This document shows, one piece after another, positions 9,302 to 18,516 of a stretch of 64,000 nt of DNA (position 1 is its first letter; each line of letters begins with the position of its first letter). The position numbers and the translations under genes were made by a program. The stretch lies in contig OW818698.1 of NCBI GenBank assembly GCA_942493375.1, positions 5,642,001-5,706,000 on the forward strand. Direction: 5' to 3'. The stretch is from G942493375 sp942493375. GTDB taxonomy: Bacteria; Armatimonadota; UBA5829. The notes below the pieces were generated by a model that worked only from the letters and a program-made list of their open reading frames with translations, did no database searches and had not been told where the DNA came from.

Positions 9302-12300
9302 ATGCGGTCAATTTATAGTAGGTCAACAAAAGTGAAATGGTGGATCATTTTAATTGCGTTATTAACGCTTGCTGCAGTAGTTCCATGCGCTGCGCAAAAC
9401 TATAAAATCAGCGGTGGACTTGTTCTGGATGAGTATATAAACAACACAGCTGTATCCCCGGATGGCAGATATGTTGCTTATTCATATTCATATCCGGAAT
9501 ATGCAAAACCATGGTGCATGATACTATATGACCGTCAAACTCAGACATCCAAACAGATAGATCTGAGTCCATCGGGCGCTCTCCCTGATGCCCGTCGCTG
9601 CGATCACCCCACATTCTCCGGGGACAGCAGGTATATTGCCTACGAATCCGGCGCCGGTAACCTTGTTGATGGCGATACAAATGCCAAAGTGGACATTTTT
9701 GTATACGACAACCAACTCGGTAAGAATGTTCGTGTCAGCTTGAGCACTTCCGGAGTGCAACCAAATAATGACTGCACTATGCCTGAGATATCAAATGATG
9801 GCAAATTTGTTGTCTATCAGAGTAGAGCGACCAACCTTGTCTCAGGCGATACAAATGACAAAACTGATGTTTTCATAAGAGATATCGCCAATAACACTAC
9901 AGAGCGGGTGAGTGTAGATGCTGCTGGTCAGGAAAAAGCTGGCTATAGTGAATATCCCTCAGTCTCTGCAGATGGGAGTCTTGTTGCATTTCAGTCTTCT
10001 GCGGATGAACTGGTCCCTGGTGGCGTCGGCAAGACAAGTATATACGTCAAAAATCGAGCTTCGGGCCAGATAAGACGAGTCAGTGTCAGCACCAGCGGCA
10101 GTGTTGCTGATAATAATTGCAACTACCCGAAGATTTCAGCTAATGGCAGATATGTTGTCTGGATTAGTAGAGCAACAAATCTGGTCCCCAACGATACCAA
10201 TGCCAAATCCGATGTCTTCAGACACGACCTGCAGACAGGTGAGACTATCCTGGTGAGTGTAAACTCTACAGAAGCACAGAGCAACGGTGATGCATCGACT
10301 GCCTATATATCCAGCGACGGACGCTATGTTGCATTTACCAGCAATGCGTCAAATCTGGGTGGAACTGACACCAACAATATTGAAGACCTATACATCAGAG
10401 ATATTCAGGCTGGTGTCACAGTCCCGGTAAGTGTCAGCTATGATCCTGCAAAGGGCAATGTAGGTGCATTTTATTCCGGAAATGCTCTTTCAACAGATGG
10501 TATGTATGCGGTATTTTTATCTAACAACCAGTACGTTGTAGATAATAATGTAGAGACACGTTATAACGTATACCTTAGGGACATGAAAAGTGACCTGGGA
10601 TCGGAGACATTGACGATAGGTCTTCTAGCTCCGGACCGTGCGCTCAATACCGGCGTTGTATCAATGACGATATCCGGTACCGGGTTCAATGCGGCAGCTA
10701 CAGTTAAGATGACAAAGGCTGGCCAATCCGACATAGCAGCAACTAATACTGTTGTTGCTGGTGACGGGAAGACTATTACTACCAAATTCGACATTACCGG
10801 CAAGTCTATCGGGACATGGAAAGTAGTGGTAACAAATCCGGGGCCTGTAAGTGTATCATCGGATTTCATTATCCAGCAGGGAGTCTCTGTTACCAAAGTT
10901 ACTCCCAGTTCTGCATTGTTTTTTGGAACACATACCCTAAAGATAGATGGCAGCGGTTTTGTTACCGGAGCTACTGCTAAACTGTCCCGGACAGGTGTTG
11001 TTGATACTACAAGCACCTCAGCAACAGTTGCTGGAGACGGCAAATCCCTTCAGGCTGACTTTGACCTGAGCAGTTGCGAACCTGGTGTATATGATGTTGT
11101 CGTTGTAAATAGCGATGGTGCATCGGGTAAGTTGAGTTCTGCCTTTACCGTTATTGATGGTATAGCAGTCAGTTCTGTGAGTCCCTCTACAGGAGTATCC
11201 GGAAAATATGCAATCCTGACAATAAACGGACGTGGTTTTGTGCCTGAGACTACAGTGAAACTCAAAGCTCAGGGGCAGCCTGATATAGTGGCAACGGACA
11301 TCAATGCAGCCTCCAATGGTAAGACACTCACTGCAAAGGTCGCTCTCGATGCTGCAGAACTGGGCAAGAGGGATGTTGTAGTAACAGGAAAACCGGGCTT
11401 TGATACTACTCTGCCCGGAGCATTCAGCATTCAAGCCAGTGTATCGAGTATATCTCCCAGCTCTATGAACGCCGCAGCAAGCACTGTGGATGTTACATTC
11501 AAGGGTTCCGGATTCGCTGCAGATATGGCGGTGAAACTGACCAGATCCGGTTCGCCGGATTGGGTTGCTTCATCCGTAAAGTACAATTCCAATAGTGAGA
11601 TAGTGGTGACATTCACTGAGTCTGGAACAGAACCTATGGGCAAATGGACCGTAATGATGGGACGTCCGGACTATCTGCCAGTGGATTCGGTCAATGAGGT
11701 CGGATTGAAGACTTCTGTAGATAAAGTCAATCCTGACCATATAAAACTTGGACAGACAACCAGGATAAGCATAGCAATGACTGGTGCAGCCTCCGGGATT
11801 ACAGCCAAATTGCAGAGTGCAGGTAAAACTGACATAGTAGGCAAGAATATAGTCTATGTATCCGGAGGTATGACTGTTGAATTTGCTGTTCCGGAGGATG
11901 TAAACGCTGTCTCATGGAATCTTCTACTCACTTGTCCGAATGGCAGGATTATCGAGAGTCCTGTAAAGATTCAAACAGGTGCAGGAGTCTGGAGCGTTTA
12001 TCCCTCTCTTCTGGGACAGGCTCCGGCTACAGTCAAAATCACCGCCTCCGGATATAGCAAATCTCTCACAGCTAAATTGACCAGATCAGGAATGGCCGAT
12101 ATCCCGGGAAAAATAGTGGCATTTAATAAAGCTTCATCAGAAAACACCAACGATTCTGCTCTATGCACCTTTGACCTGACCAACGCAGAATTAGGCAAAT
12201 ATGATCTGGTGGTGGCAGATGGCATTATCTCTGCTTCGCGTTCGGGTGCAATCGAAGTTGGGAGGACAAGAGTTGGCGTATCCGTGTATACTCTGGGCTC

Positions 12301-12607
12301 TCACTTGATCCGCACAGGCAGGACAGCAGATATTGAGATCAGGATTGAGAATACCGGAAATGTCGATGTTGCAGGCAACCTTAGTATTCTGGGTGCCTCT
12401 AAAAATCTTCAATGGGTCATGCGGGACGACTACGAAAATGTGATGAGTAATGCGTTGATATCGGCAAACGGCGATACAAATGAAATTGTAGTCTCTGGCC
12501 TCAAGACATGGGCCGGGTCCGTTAGAAGTTATCATTTTATGATTACATCCAGTGTTGAGGATGATATGGAGTTTTCTGTCGCCTGGGTTGGGCTCAGGGA
12601 TAATTAG
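9302..12607 (+). CDS. Large secreted protein with PD40 propeller and IPT/TIG-like repeats
   Basis: Exported protein of 1101 residues. ATG 9302 follows GGAGGG by 6 nt; a TTG directly upstream is less likely. Residues 1-34 form a signal peptide with a long basic n-region and an AAVVPCAAQ cleavage zone. About residues 40-400 are TolB/WD40-like PD40 blades, each with an SPDGRYVAY-type strand (SNDGKFVVYQS, SANGRYVVWIS, SSDGRYVAFTS). About residues 410-990 hold a series of IPT/TIG-like beta-sandwiches, each starting VxxVxPSS and carrying GSGF. The last 100 residues resemble a CARDB adhesion-type module (IEIRIENTGNVDVAGN). There is no catalytic motif, so binding or surface structure is likely. The next secreted gene begins 84 nt downstream on the same strand. 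Confidence 0.88.
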   Translation: MRSIYSRSTKVKWWIILIALLTLAAVVPCAAQNYKISGGLVLDEYINNTAVSPDGRYVAYSYSYPEYAKPWCMILYDRQTQTSKQIDLSPSGALPDARRCDHPTFSGDSRYIAYESGAGNLVDGDTNAKVDIFVYDNQLGKNVRVSLSTSGVQPNNDCTMPEISNDGKFVVYQSRATNLVSGDTNDKTDVFIRDIANNTTERVSVDAAGQEKAGYSEYPSVSADGSLVAFQSSADELVPGGVGKTSIYVKNRASGQIRRVSVSTSGSVADNNCNYPKISANGRYVVWISRATNLVPNDTNAKSDVFRHDLQTGETILVSVNSTEAQSNGDASTAYISSDGRYVAFTSNASNLGGTDTNNIEDLYIRDIQAGVTVPVSVSYDPAKGNVGAFYSGNALSTDGMYAVFLSNNQYVVDNNVETRYNVYLRDMKSDLGSETLTIGLLAPDRALNTGVVSMTISGTGFNAAATVKMTKAGQSDIAATNTVVAGDGKTITTKFDITGKSIGTWKVVVTNPGPVSVSSDFIIQQGVSVTKVTPSSALFFGTHTLKIDGSGFVTGATAKLSRTGVVDTTSTSATVAGDGKSLQADFDLSSCEPGVYDVVVVNSDGASGKLSSAFTVIDGIAVSSVSPSTGVSGKYAILTINGRGFVPETTVKLKAQGQPDIVATDINAASNGKTLTAKVALDAAELGKRDVVVTGKPGFDTTLPGAFSIQASVSSISPSSMNAAASTVDVTFKGSGFAADMAVKLTRSGSPDWVASSVKYNSNSEIVVTFTESGTEPMGKWTVMMGRPDYLPVDSVNEVGLKTSVDKVNPDHIKLGQTTRISIAMTGAASGITAKLQSAGKTDIVGKNIVYVSGGMTVEFAVPEDVNAVSWNLLLTCPNGRIIESPVKIQTGAGVWSVYPSLLGQAPATVKITASGYSKSLTAKLTRSGMADIPGKIVAFNKASSENTNDSALCTFDLTNAELGKYDLVVADGIISASRSGAIEVGRTRVGVSVYTLGSHLIRTGRTADIEIRIENTGNVDVAGNLSILGASKNLQWVMRDDYENVMSNALISANGDTNEIVVSGLKTWAGSVRSYHFMITSSVEDDMEFSVAWVGLRDN

Positions 12608-12691
12608 TCTGGTTTATTCACCAAGCTTCGTGAATATTGCGGACTAAACGAGCAGCATTTGGGCTTGATTTGATAGTTTTGAGGTAATGAC

Positions 12692-15600
12692 ATGCGTTTA
12701 CAGATATTGCTAATATCATTGCTAATACTCACTTATTCTGCAATGTGTTTTGCTGATTCAGATTCAGAACCGGTGCATGATCCGGACAATGTATATGGTG
12801 TTGATGCGCCGGTTTACGTTACTGATGATGGAAAGTTATACAGAAACGGGTTTACGTATGGCGCGGGTGGTGTACCAATAGCTGACGAGGTATATGCTGA
12901 CTATCCTCCAGGACATGAGGCAGTGTTAGCCAAGGTAGTCAAAAAAGTCTGGGCGAACTGGGAAGATTATAAAATCACTAACCTGCTGACACGAAGAACT
13001 CCTGAGAATATGAGTATAGCATGCGGCACTTCAGCAGATTATATGCAACTAAAAATCAAGCCGGACTTGCCTGAAGGTTGGAAAACGTATTCAATTGATT
13101 CTGTAGATATAATGAATGGGTGGAGTACTAGTCCTTATTCTTCAAACGGTACTTCTCATACCATTACTGCCATTTGTGCTCCTGATGGCAGCGTATACTG
13201 CATGGATGCGTATTTTTGTGGGCCTGAATTAACCAGAATGAAGGTAGGTGAAGATCAGAATGGCGAGTTTCTACTTTGCGATGAATCGGATAAGCTGTTT
13301 TGTATTTCCAGTCATTATTTGTGGGCATTCCGGAACTCAGCAGGGAAATTTAGAAAAGCTTCCCAGAGCTTGTCTGCTGAAGAGCAGGACTATCTTGATC
13401 CGAAAAGAAGAATAATGCCGTATTATGACAAATTGCCAAAGCACAAAGTCTCTTTCCGGAGTTCTGTTGACCCAAATGAAATATATGGACCCTCAGGTGT
13501 AGGTGCAGAAAAATACATCCCGCAGGGACAGACACTCGCATATGCAATTGCATTTGAAAACAAACCTTCGGCTTCGTTGCCAGCCGCCACAGTCAGTGTT
13601 ACAGAGAAGATTGACTCAGCTGTGTATGATCTGTCTACATTCTCGTTTGGAGAAGTGAAGTTCAGCAACTACAAGTATACTCCGGAACCAGGACTGCAGG
13701 ATATTGCTGCTGATGTGGACCTCAGGCCTTCGAAGAATCTGATTGTCCGTATTGTTGGAGACCTTGATATTGCCGGTTCGACAGTCACGTGGACTTTTAC
13801 ATCAATCGATCCGGATACCAATCTTCCTCCGGAAGACTCAACAATTGGATTCCTCCCACCAAACGTAACCTCACCCGATGGAGAAGGCAAGGTCTATTAT
13901 TCAATCAAATGCCGGGAGGACTTAGCGTCAGGATCAAGCCTGTCCAGTAAAGCTTCGATTGTATTTGATACTAATCCGGTTATCGAGACTCCTGTTTGGA
14001 CTAATACTCTGGATACTGGTAAACCGGTCAGTGAAATGGATGCTCTGCAGGCAGTCCAGCCATTCACTACATTCAGTATTAGTTGGTCCGGAGATGATGA
14101 TTATTCGGGCATATCCTCATATTCAATCTACTACTCAATTGATGGTGGAGAGTATGAGGAATTGAACAACACAAATGCTCCTTCAATGGCATTTACGGGT
14201 GAGAAAGGCAAGACTTATAGTTTTTATGTTATTGCAAATGATGCTGTTGGAAATGTAGAAGACAGTGAAGACATTGCTGCGGTAACTACAAAAGTCTCCG
14301 AGACTGCTGATGAGTTGGATATACGGATGGACTCACTGAAGCTTTCCTCAGTCAGCAAGATCAGCCCGACAATCTGGGACTGCGACTACAGACTTACGCT
14401 TTCCAATTTTAGTACAGTCGCCATTACCGAGACTATAGCCAGGATTGTTTCAGATAATGATGCATTTAAGGCCACAGATAATACAATAAGCTTTGGTACC
14501 ATCAACGCCAACAACACTGTCACACCCAGTGAGACCGTCAGATTCCGTATTGATTATGATAAACTCACTGCTGGTACGTCAACGGATTGGACTGTGGACT
14601 TTAAAGCTGCTGGTTCGCCATTTACATATCATTCGCGAATCGTTTTAGATATCCCGGACAACAGTCTCCCTGCAGTAGCTATATCGGGTCCTTCGGTATC
14701 GCTTTCAAAGAATGGTCCGGTTAGCTATATAGTTACTTACACCGGAGCAGACACTATTGCCCTTGATGCGAGTAAGGTTTTGCTTAATAAAACCGGCTCT
14801 GCAAACGGCACAGTGGAAGTCGCTCCCAGAAGCCAGTTGACTAAGACTGTTACTATTAAGAATATTACCGGTGATGGCAACCTGGGAATAACGATATCAG
14901 CTGGAAGTGCAACGAATGTGTCAGGTCCAAGCCTGGCAGCAGGCCCCAGCCCTGTATTCCGTGCTGACAACACTGGTCCTGTTGTCAATGTGACTTTCCC
15001 GGTATCCACTGCTGAGATCACCCGCAACGGTAAGACTATCAAACTTGCCGGGACTGCTTCGGACTTGTCGGGACTGGATAAAATTGAATGCGGAACAGCT
15101 GCTGGCCTCACTGATTGCACTGGAACGGCTGCATGGACATCAAGTGTGGTTACAATTGGGGATGGGACTACCAATGTTACCGTCAAAGCAACCGATCAAC
15201 TAGGGAATATGAGCACAAAGGATATTCCGGTAACATATATAGAATCGTCTCCGGATGAAGGTTGGAATGGGCTATCTATGGTCTCTTTACCGGTAATACC
15301 GGACTATACGGATCCCAAGCTTACAGTTGCATTTTCTGACAACTATTGGCTTGCATATCTACCCTCCAGCAATTCATATATTAAATATGGATCTTCCGGG
15401 TTGAACTCTAAGCTGTGTTGGTTTGAACCCAGGGATTCTGCGATAGGCAGGGGTTACTGGGCTCTATTTACAGGTACAGTTCCTGTTCCGACCGGAACTG
15501 TACCGAAGCAGACCAGCCCAGTTAAAATCCACCTCTATCCGGGATGGAACCTTATAGGTCTTCCGTTTATCAGTGAAGTAAAATGGGATCTATCGGCACT

Positions 15601-15823
15601 GCAGGTCGAATCCGGATCGATAACTAAATCCCTGGCAGATTCTGCAAACATCGTATTGAACCACGGATGGGGTTGGGATACTGCCAAAGATCAATATTAT
15701 CTTGTTTATGACAATAGTATCTTATCTGAGGTAGCCGGATATCTTAAGCCATGGCAGGGATATTGGGTGAAAGCTTTTGCAGAGTGCAACCTGGTCATCA
15801 CACCTCAGGCAGTTCAAAAGTAA
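12692..15823 (+). CDS. Large secreted multidomain protein
   Basis: A 1043-residue exported protein. ATG 12692 follows GAGGT by 6 nt, and a signal peptide is evident (ILLISLLILTYSAMCFA). Residues about 235-440 match a module common in large bacterial surface proteins (SVDPNEIYGP, then FENKPSA, FLPPN and a final AxIVFDTNPVIETPVW), close to the DUF7619 type. A fibronectin-III-like domain follows (ISSYSIYYSIDGGEY), then Ig-like domains (about 540-860). The end is a GWNLIGLPF-type module seen at the C-terminus of many such proteins. No enzyme signature or sorting motif is visible. It probably pairs functionally with the preceding secreted gene. The domain layout is reliable and the role is unknown. 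Confidence 0.86.
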   Translation: MRLQILLISLLILTYSAMCFADSDSEPVHDPDNVYGVDAPVYVTDDGKLYRNGFTYGAGGVPIADEVYADYPPGHEAVLAKVVKKVWANWEDYKITNLLTRRTPENMSIACGTSADYMQLKIKPDLPEGWKTYSIDSVDIMNGWSTSPYSSNGTSHTITAICAPDGSVYCMDAYFCGPELTRMKVGEDQNGEFLLCDESDKLFCISSHYLWAFRNSAGKFRKASQSLSAEEQDYLDPKRRIMPYYDKLPKHKVSFRSSVDPNEIYGPSGVGAEKYIPQGQTLAYAIAFENKPSASLPAATVSVTEKIDSAVYDLSTFSFGEVKFSNYKYTPEPGLQDIAADVDLRPSKNLIVRIVGDLDIAGSTVTWTFTSIDPDTNLPPEDSTIGFLPPNVTSPDGEGKVYYSIKCREDLASGSSLSSKASIVFDTNPVIETPVWTNTLDTGKPVSEMDALQAVQPFTTFSISWSGDDDYSGISSYSIYYSIDGGEYEELNNTNAPSMAFTGEKGKTYSFYVIANDAVGNVEDSEDIAAVTTKVSETADELDIRMDSLKLSSVSKISPTIWDCDYRLTLSNFSTVAITETIARIVSDNDAFKATDNTISFGTINANNTVTPSETVRFRIDYDKLTAGTSTDWTVDFKAAGSPFTYHSRIVLDIPDNSLPAVAISGPSVSLSKNGPVSYIVTYTGADTIALDASKVLLNKTGSANGTVEVAPRSQLTKTVTIKNITGDGNLGITISAGSATNVSGPSLAAGPSPVFRADNTGPVVNVTFPVSTAEITRNGKTIKLAGTASDLSGLDKIECGTAAGLTDCTGTAAWTSSVVTIGDGTTNVTVKATDQLGNMSTKDIPVTYIESSPDEGWNGLSMVSLPVIPDYTDPKLTVAFSDNYWLAYLPSSNSYIKYGSSGLNSKLCWFEPRDSAIGRGYWALFTGTVPVPTGTVPKQTSPVKIHLYPGWNLIGLPFISEVKWDLSALQVESGSITKSLADSANIVLNHGWGWDTAKDQYYLVYDNSILSEVAGYLKPWQGYWVKAFAECNLVITPQAVQK

Positions 15824-15840
15824 ATAAAACCACAATCCGG

Positions 15841-15874
15841 GAGCATCTCGCTTGATTACACAAGCGGGATGCTC
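15841..15874. terminator. Hairpin between convergent genes
   Basis: Fourteen-nt arms GAGCATCTCGCTTG and CAAGCGGGATGCTC (one G-T pair) surround a 6-nt loop, 18 nt after the stop of the secreted gene and before the convergent gene ending at 16144. There is no strong T-run, so termination is likely but not certain. Confidence 0.6.
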
Positions 15875-16143
15875 TCGATGTTTATATAAGTGAATAGGGG
15901 GACGAAAAGAACGCTAGAAAAGGGCTCCGTCCCCTTAACCCGCCTTAACCCGCGAGAAAAGAGCTCCGTCCCCTTAACCCGTGCGTCCGCTTAACACGCG
16001 TCCCCTTAACCCGTCTTATAGGCTTCAGACTTCGGGCTTCAGGCTTCAGGAAGGGAGATTGGGTAGTGTCATTTTTGGGTGGCAGTCCCATTTAAGCGCC
16101 ATTTACCTATTCAAGTCCCATTTATGGGATTACTTGTGTCCGG
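15875..16143. repeat. Low-complexity phrase repeats
   Basis: This spacer is built of near-repeated phrases: AAAAGGGCTCCGTCCCCTTA (15917) and AAAAGAGCTCCGTCCCCTTA (15957), which also recur inverted at 41028-41046, then CTTAACCCG units. A block GGGAGATTGGGTAGTG with GTGGCAGTCCC is shared with 24500-24540. No gene. Confidence 0.6.
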
Positions 16144-17778
16144 TTAGTTGATGCGGACGCGGTAGCCTGCGAACCAATACTGTCCTTTTCCGCTCGTGTT
16201 ATAGCCAAGGCCTCCAACAATGTGATCGTCAAACAGGCTGAGTGTTGCTCCCACGCCAACCTCAACCTGGCTGTCATCGTTTTGGTCTAAAGTCATGATG
16301 CTGTAGCCGATCCCAGGGCAAATGCGGGCATCATCGTACTTTCGCTTGGAATAACATTTAAACACCTGCCCAAAAATTGGCGCGGCTGCCCATTTGTTAT
16401 CGCCCTTGCGGTAGTAGCCCAACGCCGTGATGTTGTCCCAGCGATTCGGTTGCCATGCGATAAGGTAAAACGGCGGACCTACCTGTACAGGCTTGGCGGG
16501 ATCAGTCATCTGGACAACCGAGATTCGTATTTCATCATAAGACCGCATCTTCGCCATACCGCCCAGAGAACCATCATTGTTATCAAACTGAGCCTTCCCA
16601 TCCTTTGCCTCTTGCAGCGTCTCACCGATCTGTTCCAGCTTCGCACGCAGATTTAGGAGCTCAAGGTTGGCGTTCAGTGTTGCTATTGCGGATTGCCAGG
16701 CGGTGTCTCCAAAAGTCTTTCCAGAATCTTTGATCTCATTCAGAAGCTTTACTATTGCCGTCCTGGCATCCTCTGCTTCCTGAGTTGCATTCTCCGTATT
16801 CAAGCCTTCGAAACCTTCTTTTTGCTTTATAAGAAGATCAACGAAGTTCTGAGCAAGGGATGGCACGAGCGCAGCACGGCTTACTCGTTCGGCAAGGGAA
16901 ATCGATTGATCATCTTTAGTGACCTCTTCTACGGCGGTCGCTAAACTTTCGTAGCTGCTCTTTACCTTGCCAAGGTTGGTGTTAATTGTCTCGATTGTTG
17001 CGTTATTTTCACCGATACCTTTGAGAATTGCGTTTGCATTCTGCTCATATAGATCAAACTGCTTCCTCGCTTTATCTATTAGAGTGCTTGCATCCTTCGT
17101 GAATTGCTGTTTGATCGTCTGAGGAGTTGAAGCGAGCCCCCCTGCATTCTGAAGTGCTTCAACTTTCTTTACGGTATCAGCATTTGGCAAGACTCCGAAT
17201 GGTTGACTCGGTTGACGACTCTGATCAGCATCACGTGACAGTTGCAGCCGTACACTCACCTTGGGCATCAACTGATTTATTGCGATGCTTGAGCGATCTG
17301 CAATCGTTGACGCCGACTCGAATATAAGTTTCAGGTTTTCTTCAATTGGAGCCCCTTTCTTATTAATGGAGTCACTCAAATTTTTTGCATCGTTAGGGTA
17401 TCTTTTTTTCAGAATGCTCTTTACTTGATTGAAAAGGGGTGAAATGCCACCGAGAACAAAGGTATAAGCCTCCGGATCCTTTGTTTCCGACAGTTCTTTA
17501 AGTTTTGCTAAACTAGCGTTTGTCGCCAGGGATAGCTGGTAAATGTCCTCGATTTGATCGGCCAGTTCCTTAGCTTGAGAACTATCACCAAGGCGTCTCT
17601 GAAGAAAAGCGCCATCAAGTTCAACTGTTAGTCCCGAATCGGGTCGAAAGAGATCCCGGTTTCGTAGATTCGTGTTTGAATCAGTTTCAATAACGTTTCT
17701 GAAAGGTGAATTGTTGGACTCGGCCGAAGCTAATGAACTACATGCAATGATGATGAGTATTATCGTGTACAAGCGCAT
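16144..17778 (-). CDS. Exported coiled-coil protein with possible beta-barrel end
   Basis: Not recognised. A 544-residue protein with a signal peptide (TIILIIIACSSLASA), a long helical middle (about residues 55-420) rich in heptad-like Ala, Leu, Glu and Lys, and a C-terminal 120 residues of alternating beta-strands (FYLIAWQPNRWDNITALGY, VEVGVGATLSLF, GQYWFAGYRVRIN). The end could be an outer-membrane barrel or a beta-sandwich. The start is ATG 17778 with GGAG 7 nt upstream. It overlaps the preceding gene by 19 nt, so the two form one transcription unit. The role is unknown; a periplasmic or envelope location is inferred. Confidence 0.75.
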   Translation of the reverse strand: MRLYTIILIIIACSSLASAESNNSPFRNVIETDSNTNLRNRDLFRPDSGLTVELDGAFLQRRLGDSSQAKELADQIEDIYQLSLATNASLAKLKELSETKDPEAYTFVLGGISPLFNQVKSILKKRYPNDAKNLSDSINKKGAPIEENLKLIFESASTIADRSSIAINQLMPKVSVRLQLSRDADQSRQPSQPFGVLPNADTVKKVEALQNAGGLASTPQTIKQQFTKDASTLIDKARKQFDLYEQNANAILKGIGENNATIETINTNLGKVKSSYESLATAVEEVTKDDQSISLAERVSRAALVPSLAQNFVDLLIKQKEGFEGLNTENATQEAEDARTAIVKLLNEIKDSGKTFGDTAWQSAIATLNANLELLNLRAKLEQIGETLQEAKDGKAQFDNNDGSLGGMAKMRSYDEIRISVVQMTDPAKPVQVGPPFYLIAWQPNRWDNITALGYYRKGDNKWAAAPIFGQVFKCYSKRKYDDARICPGIGYSIMTLDQNDDSQVEVGVGATLSLFDDHIVGGLGYNTSGKGQYWFAGYRVRIN

Positions 17779-18140
17779 AGTATCGCTCCGATCACTTCCA
17801 GCGAGTCTGTAGCCTCAAACGCACTGAGTGTTAGGCTTACAGTGTCATTGATATTGATGCTCACAATGCGATGGCCGTTCGGGCCGAAATTGACACTGCT
17901 ACCACCGGTAAGCCCCATTATGGCATCCTGGACTGCGGCTTTGTCTTGTGCCCATACTGCAAACACCTGTATTTTAGGGCTAATATTGTCGTTGATCATA
18001 TCGAAAATATCTTGTAACTCCGGCGACTCCGGTCCTAATAGCACTACGATACCCCATTTGAGCTTATCAAGTGCAGCTTGAAACTGGTCCCTGGATTCTT
18101 TTTCTGCATTCTTTAATACGAACTGTTCACCGTTAGCCAT
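17760..18140 (-). CDS. Small soluble protein of unknown function
   Basis: A 126-residue protein. The start at 18140 is chosen because GGGGAGG lies 7 nt upstream of that ATG; the upstream in-frame codons lack a site. It has no signal peptide and alternates helices with short strands (WGIVVLLGP, IQVFAVWAQD, RIVSININDTVSLTLSAF). The family was not recognised. It overlaps the start of the exported coiled-coil gene by 19 nt, so the pair is probably co-translated and co-functional. Confidence 0.7.
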   Translation of the reverse strand: MANGEQFVLKNAEKESRDQFQAALDKLKWGIVVLLGPESPELQDIFDMINDNISPKIQVFAVWAQDKAAVQDAIMGLTGGSSVNFGPNGHRIVSININDTVSLTLSAFEATDSLEVIGAILCACTR

Positions 18141-18516
18141 TTTAAACCTCCCCGTTAATGTCCGGCGCAGGTACACCCCTGCATACCGGAATGGCATTTA
18201 GTTATTTACTTTATAAAATACACCGGAAACGAGGAAAAACCTCCTGGTAAAAACATGATATTACAATAATAATAGCGCATAATGTGGGTATAAAGTATGT
18301 TGCGCAGTGGGTGTAACGGTTTGGTGTTAATATATGCGACAACTAGCACAGGTGTTGTTATTATTGATGTCGTAAAGTTGCGGGAAAGGAATCTGACGGG
18401 AGGACATGGATGTCCTGGGAATGGCGTCAGGGACATGGATGTCCCTGACGAACTGGGAAGGTAGAATAATCGTGTTAATCCGTTAATCCTGAAAATCTTG
18501 TTCAGACAATTGAGTG
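18141..18516. other. Spacer with palindrome
   Basis: No gene seen. It contains the promoter side of the two-gene minus unit (AT-rich from 18190 to 18300) and a double-hairpin repeat at 18402-18451. Confidence 0.5.
18402..18451. repeat. Double-hairpin palindrome, copy 2
   Basis: The first stem is AGGACAT-GG-ATGTCCT (18402-18417). The second stem is perfect, with 12-nt arms CGTCAGGGACAT and ATGTCCCTGACG (18426-18451). Compared with the copy at 8941 both sides of the second stem have changed together. Confidence 0.88.
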
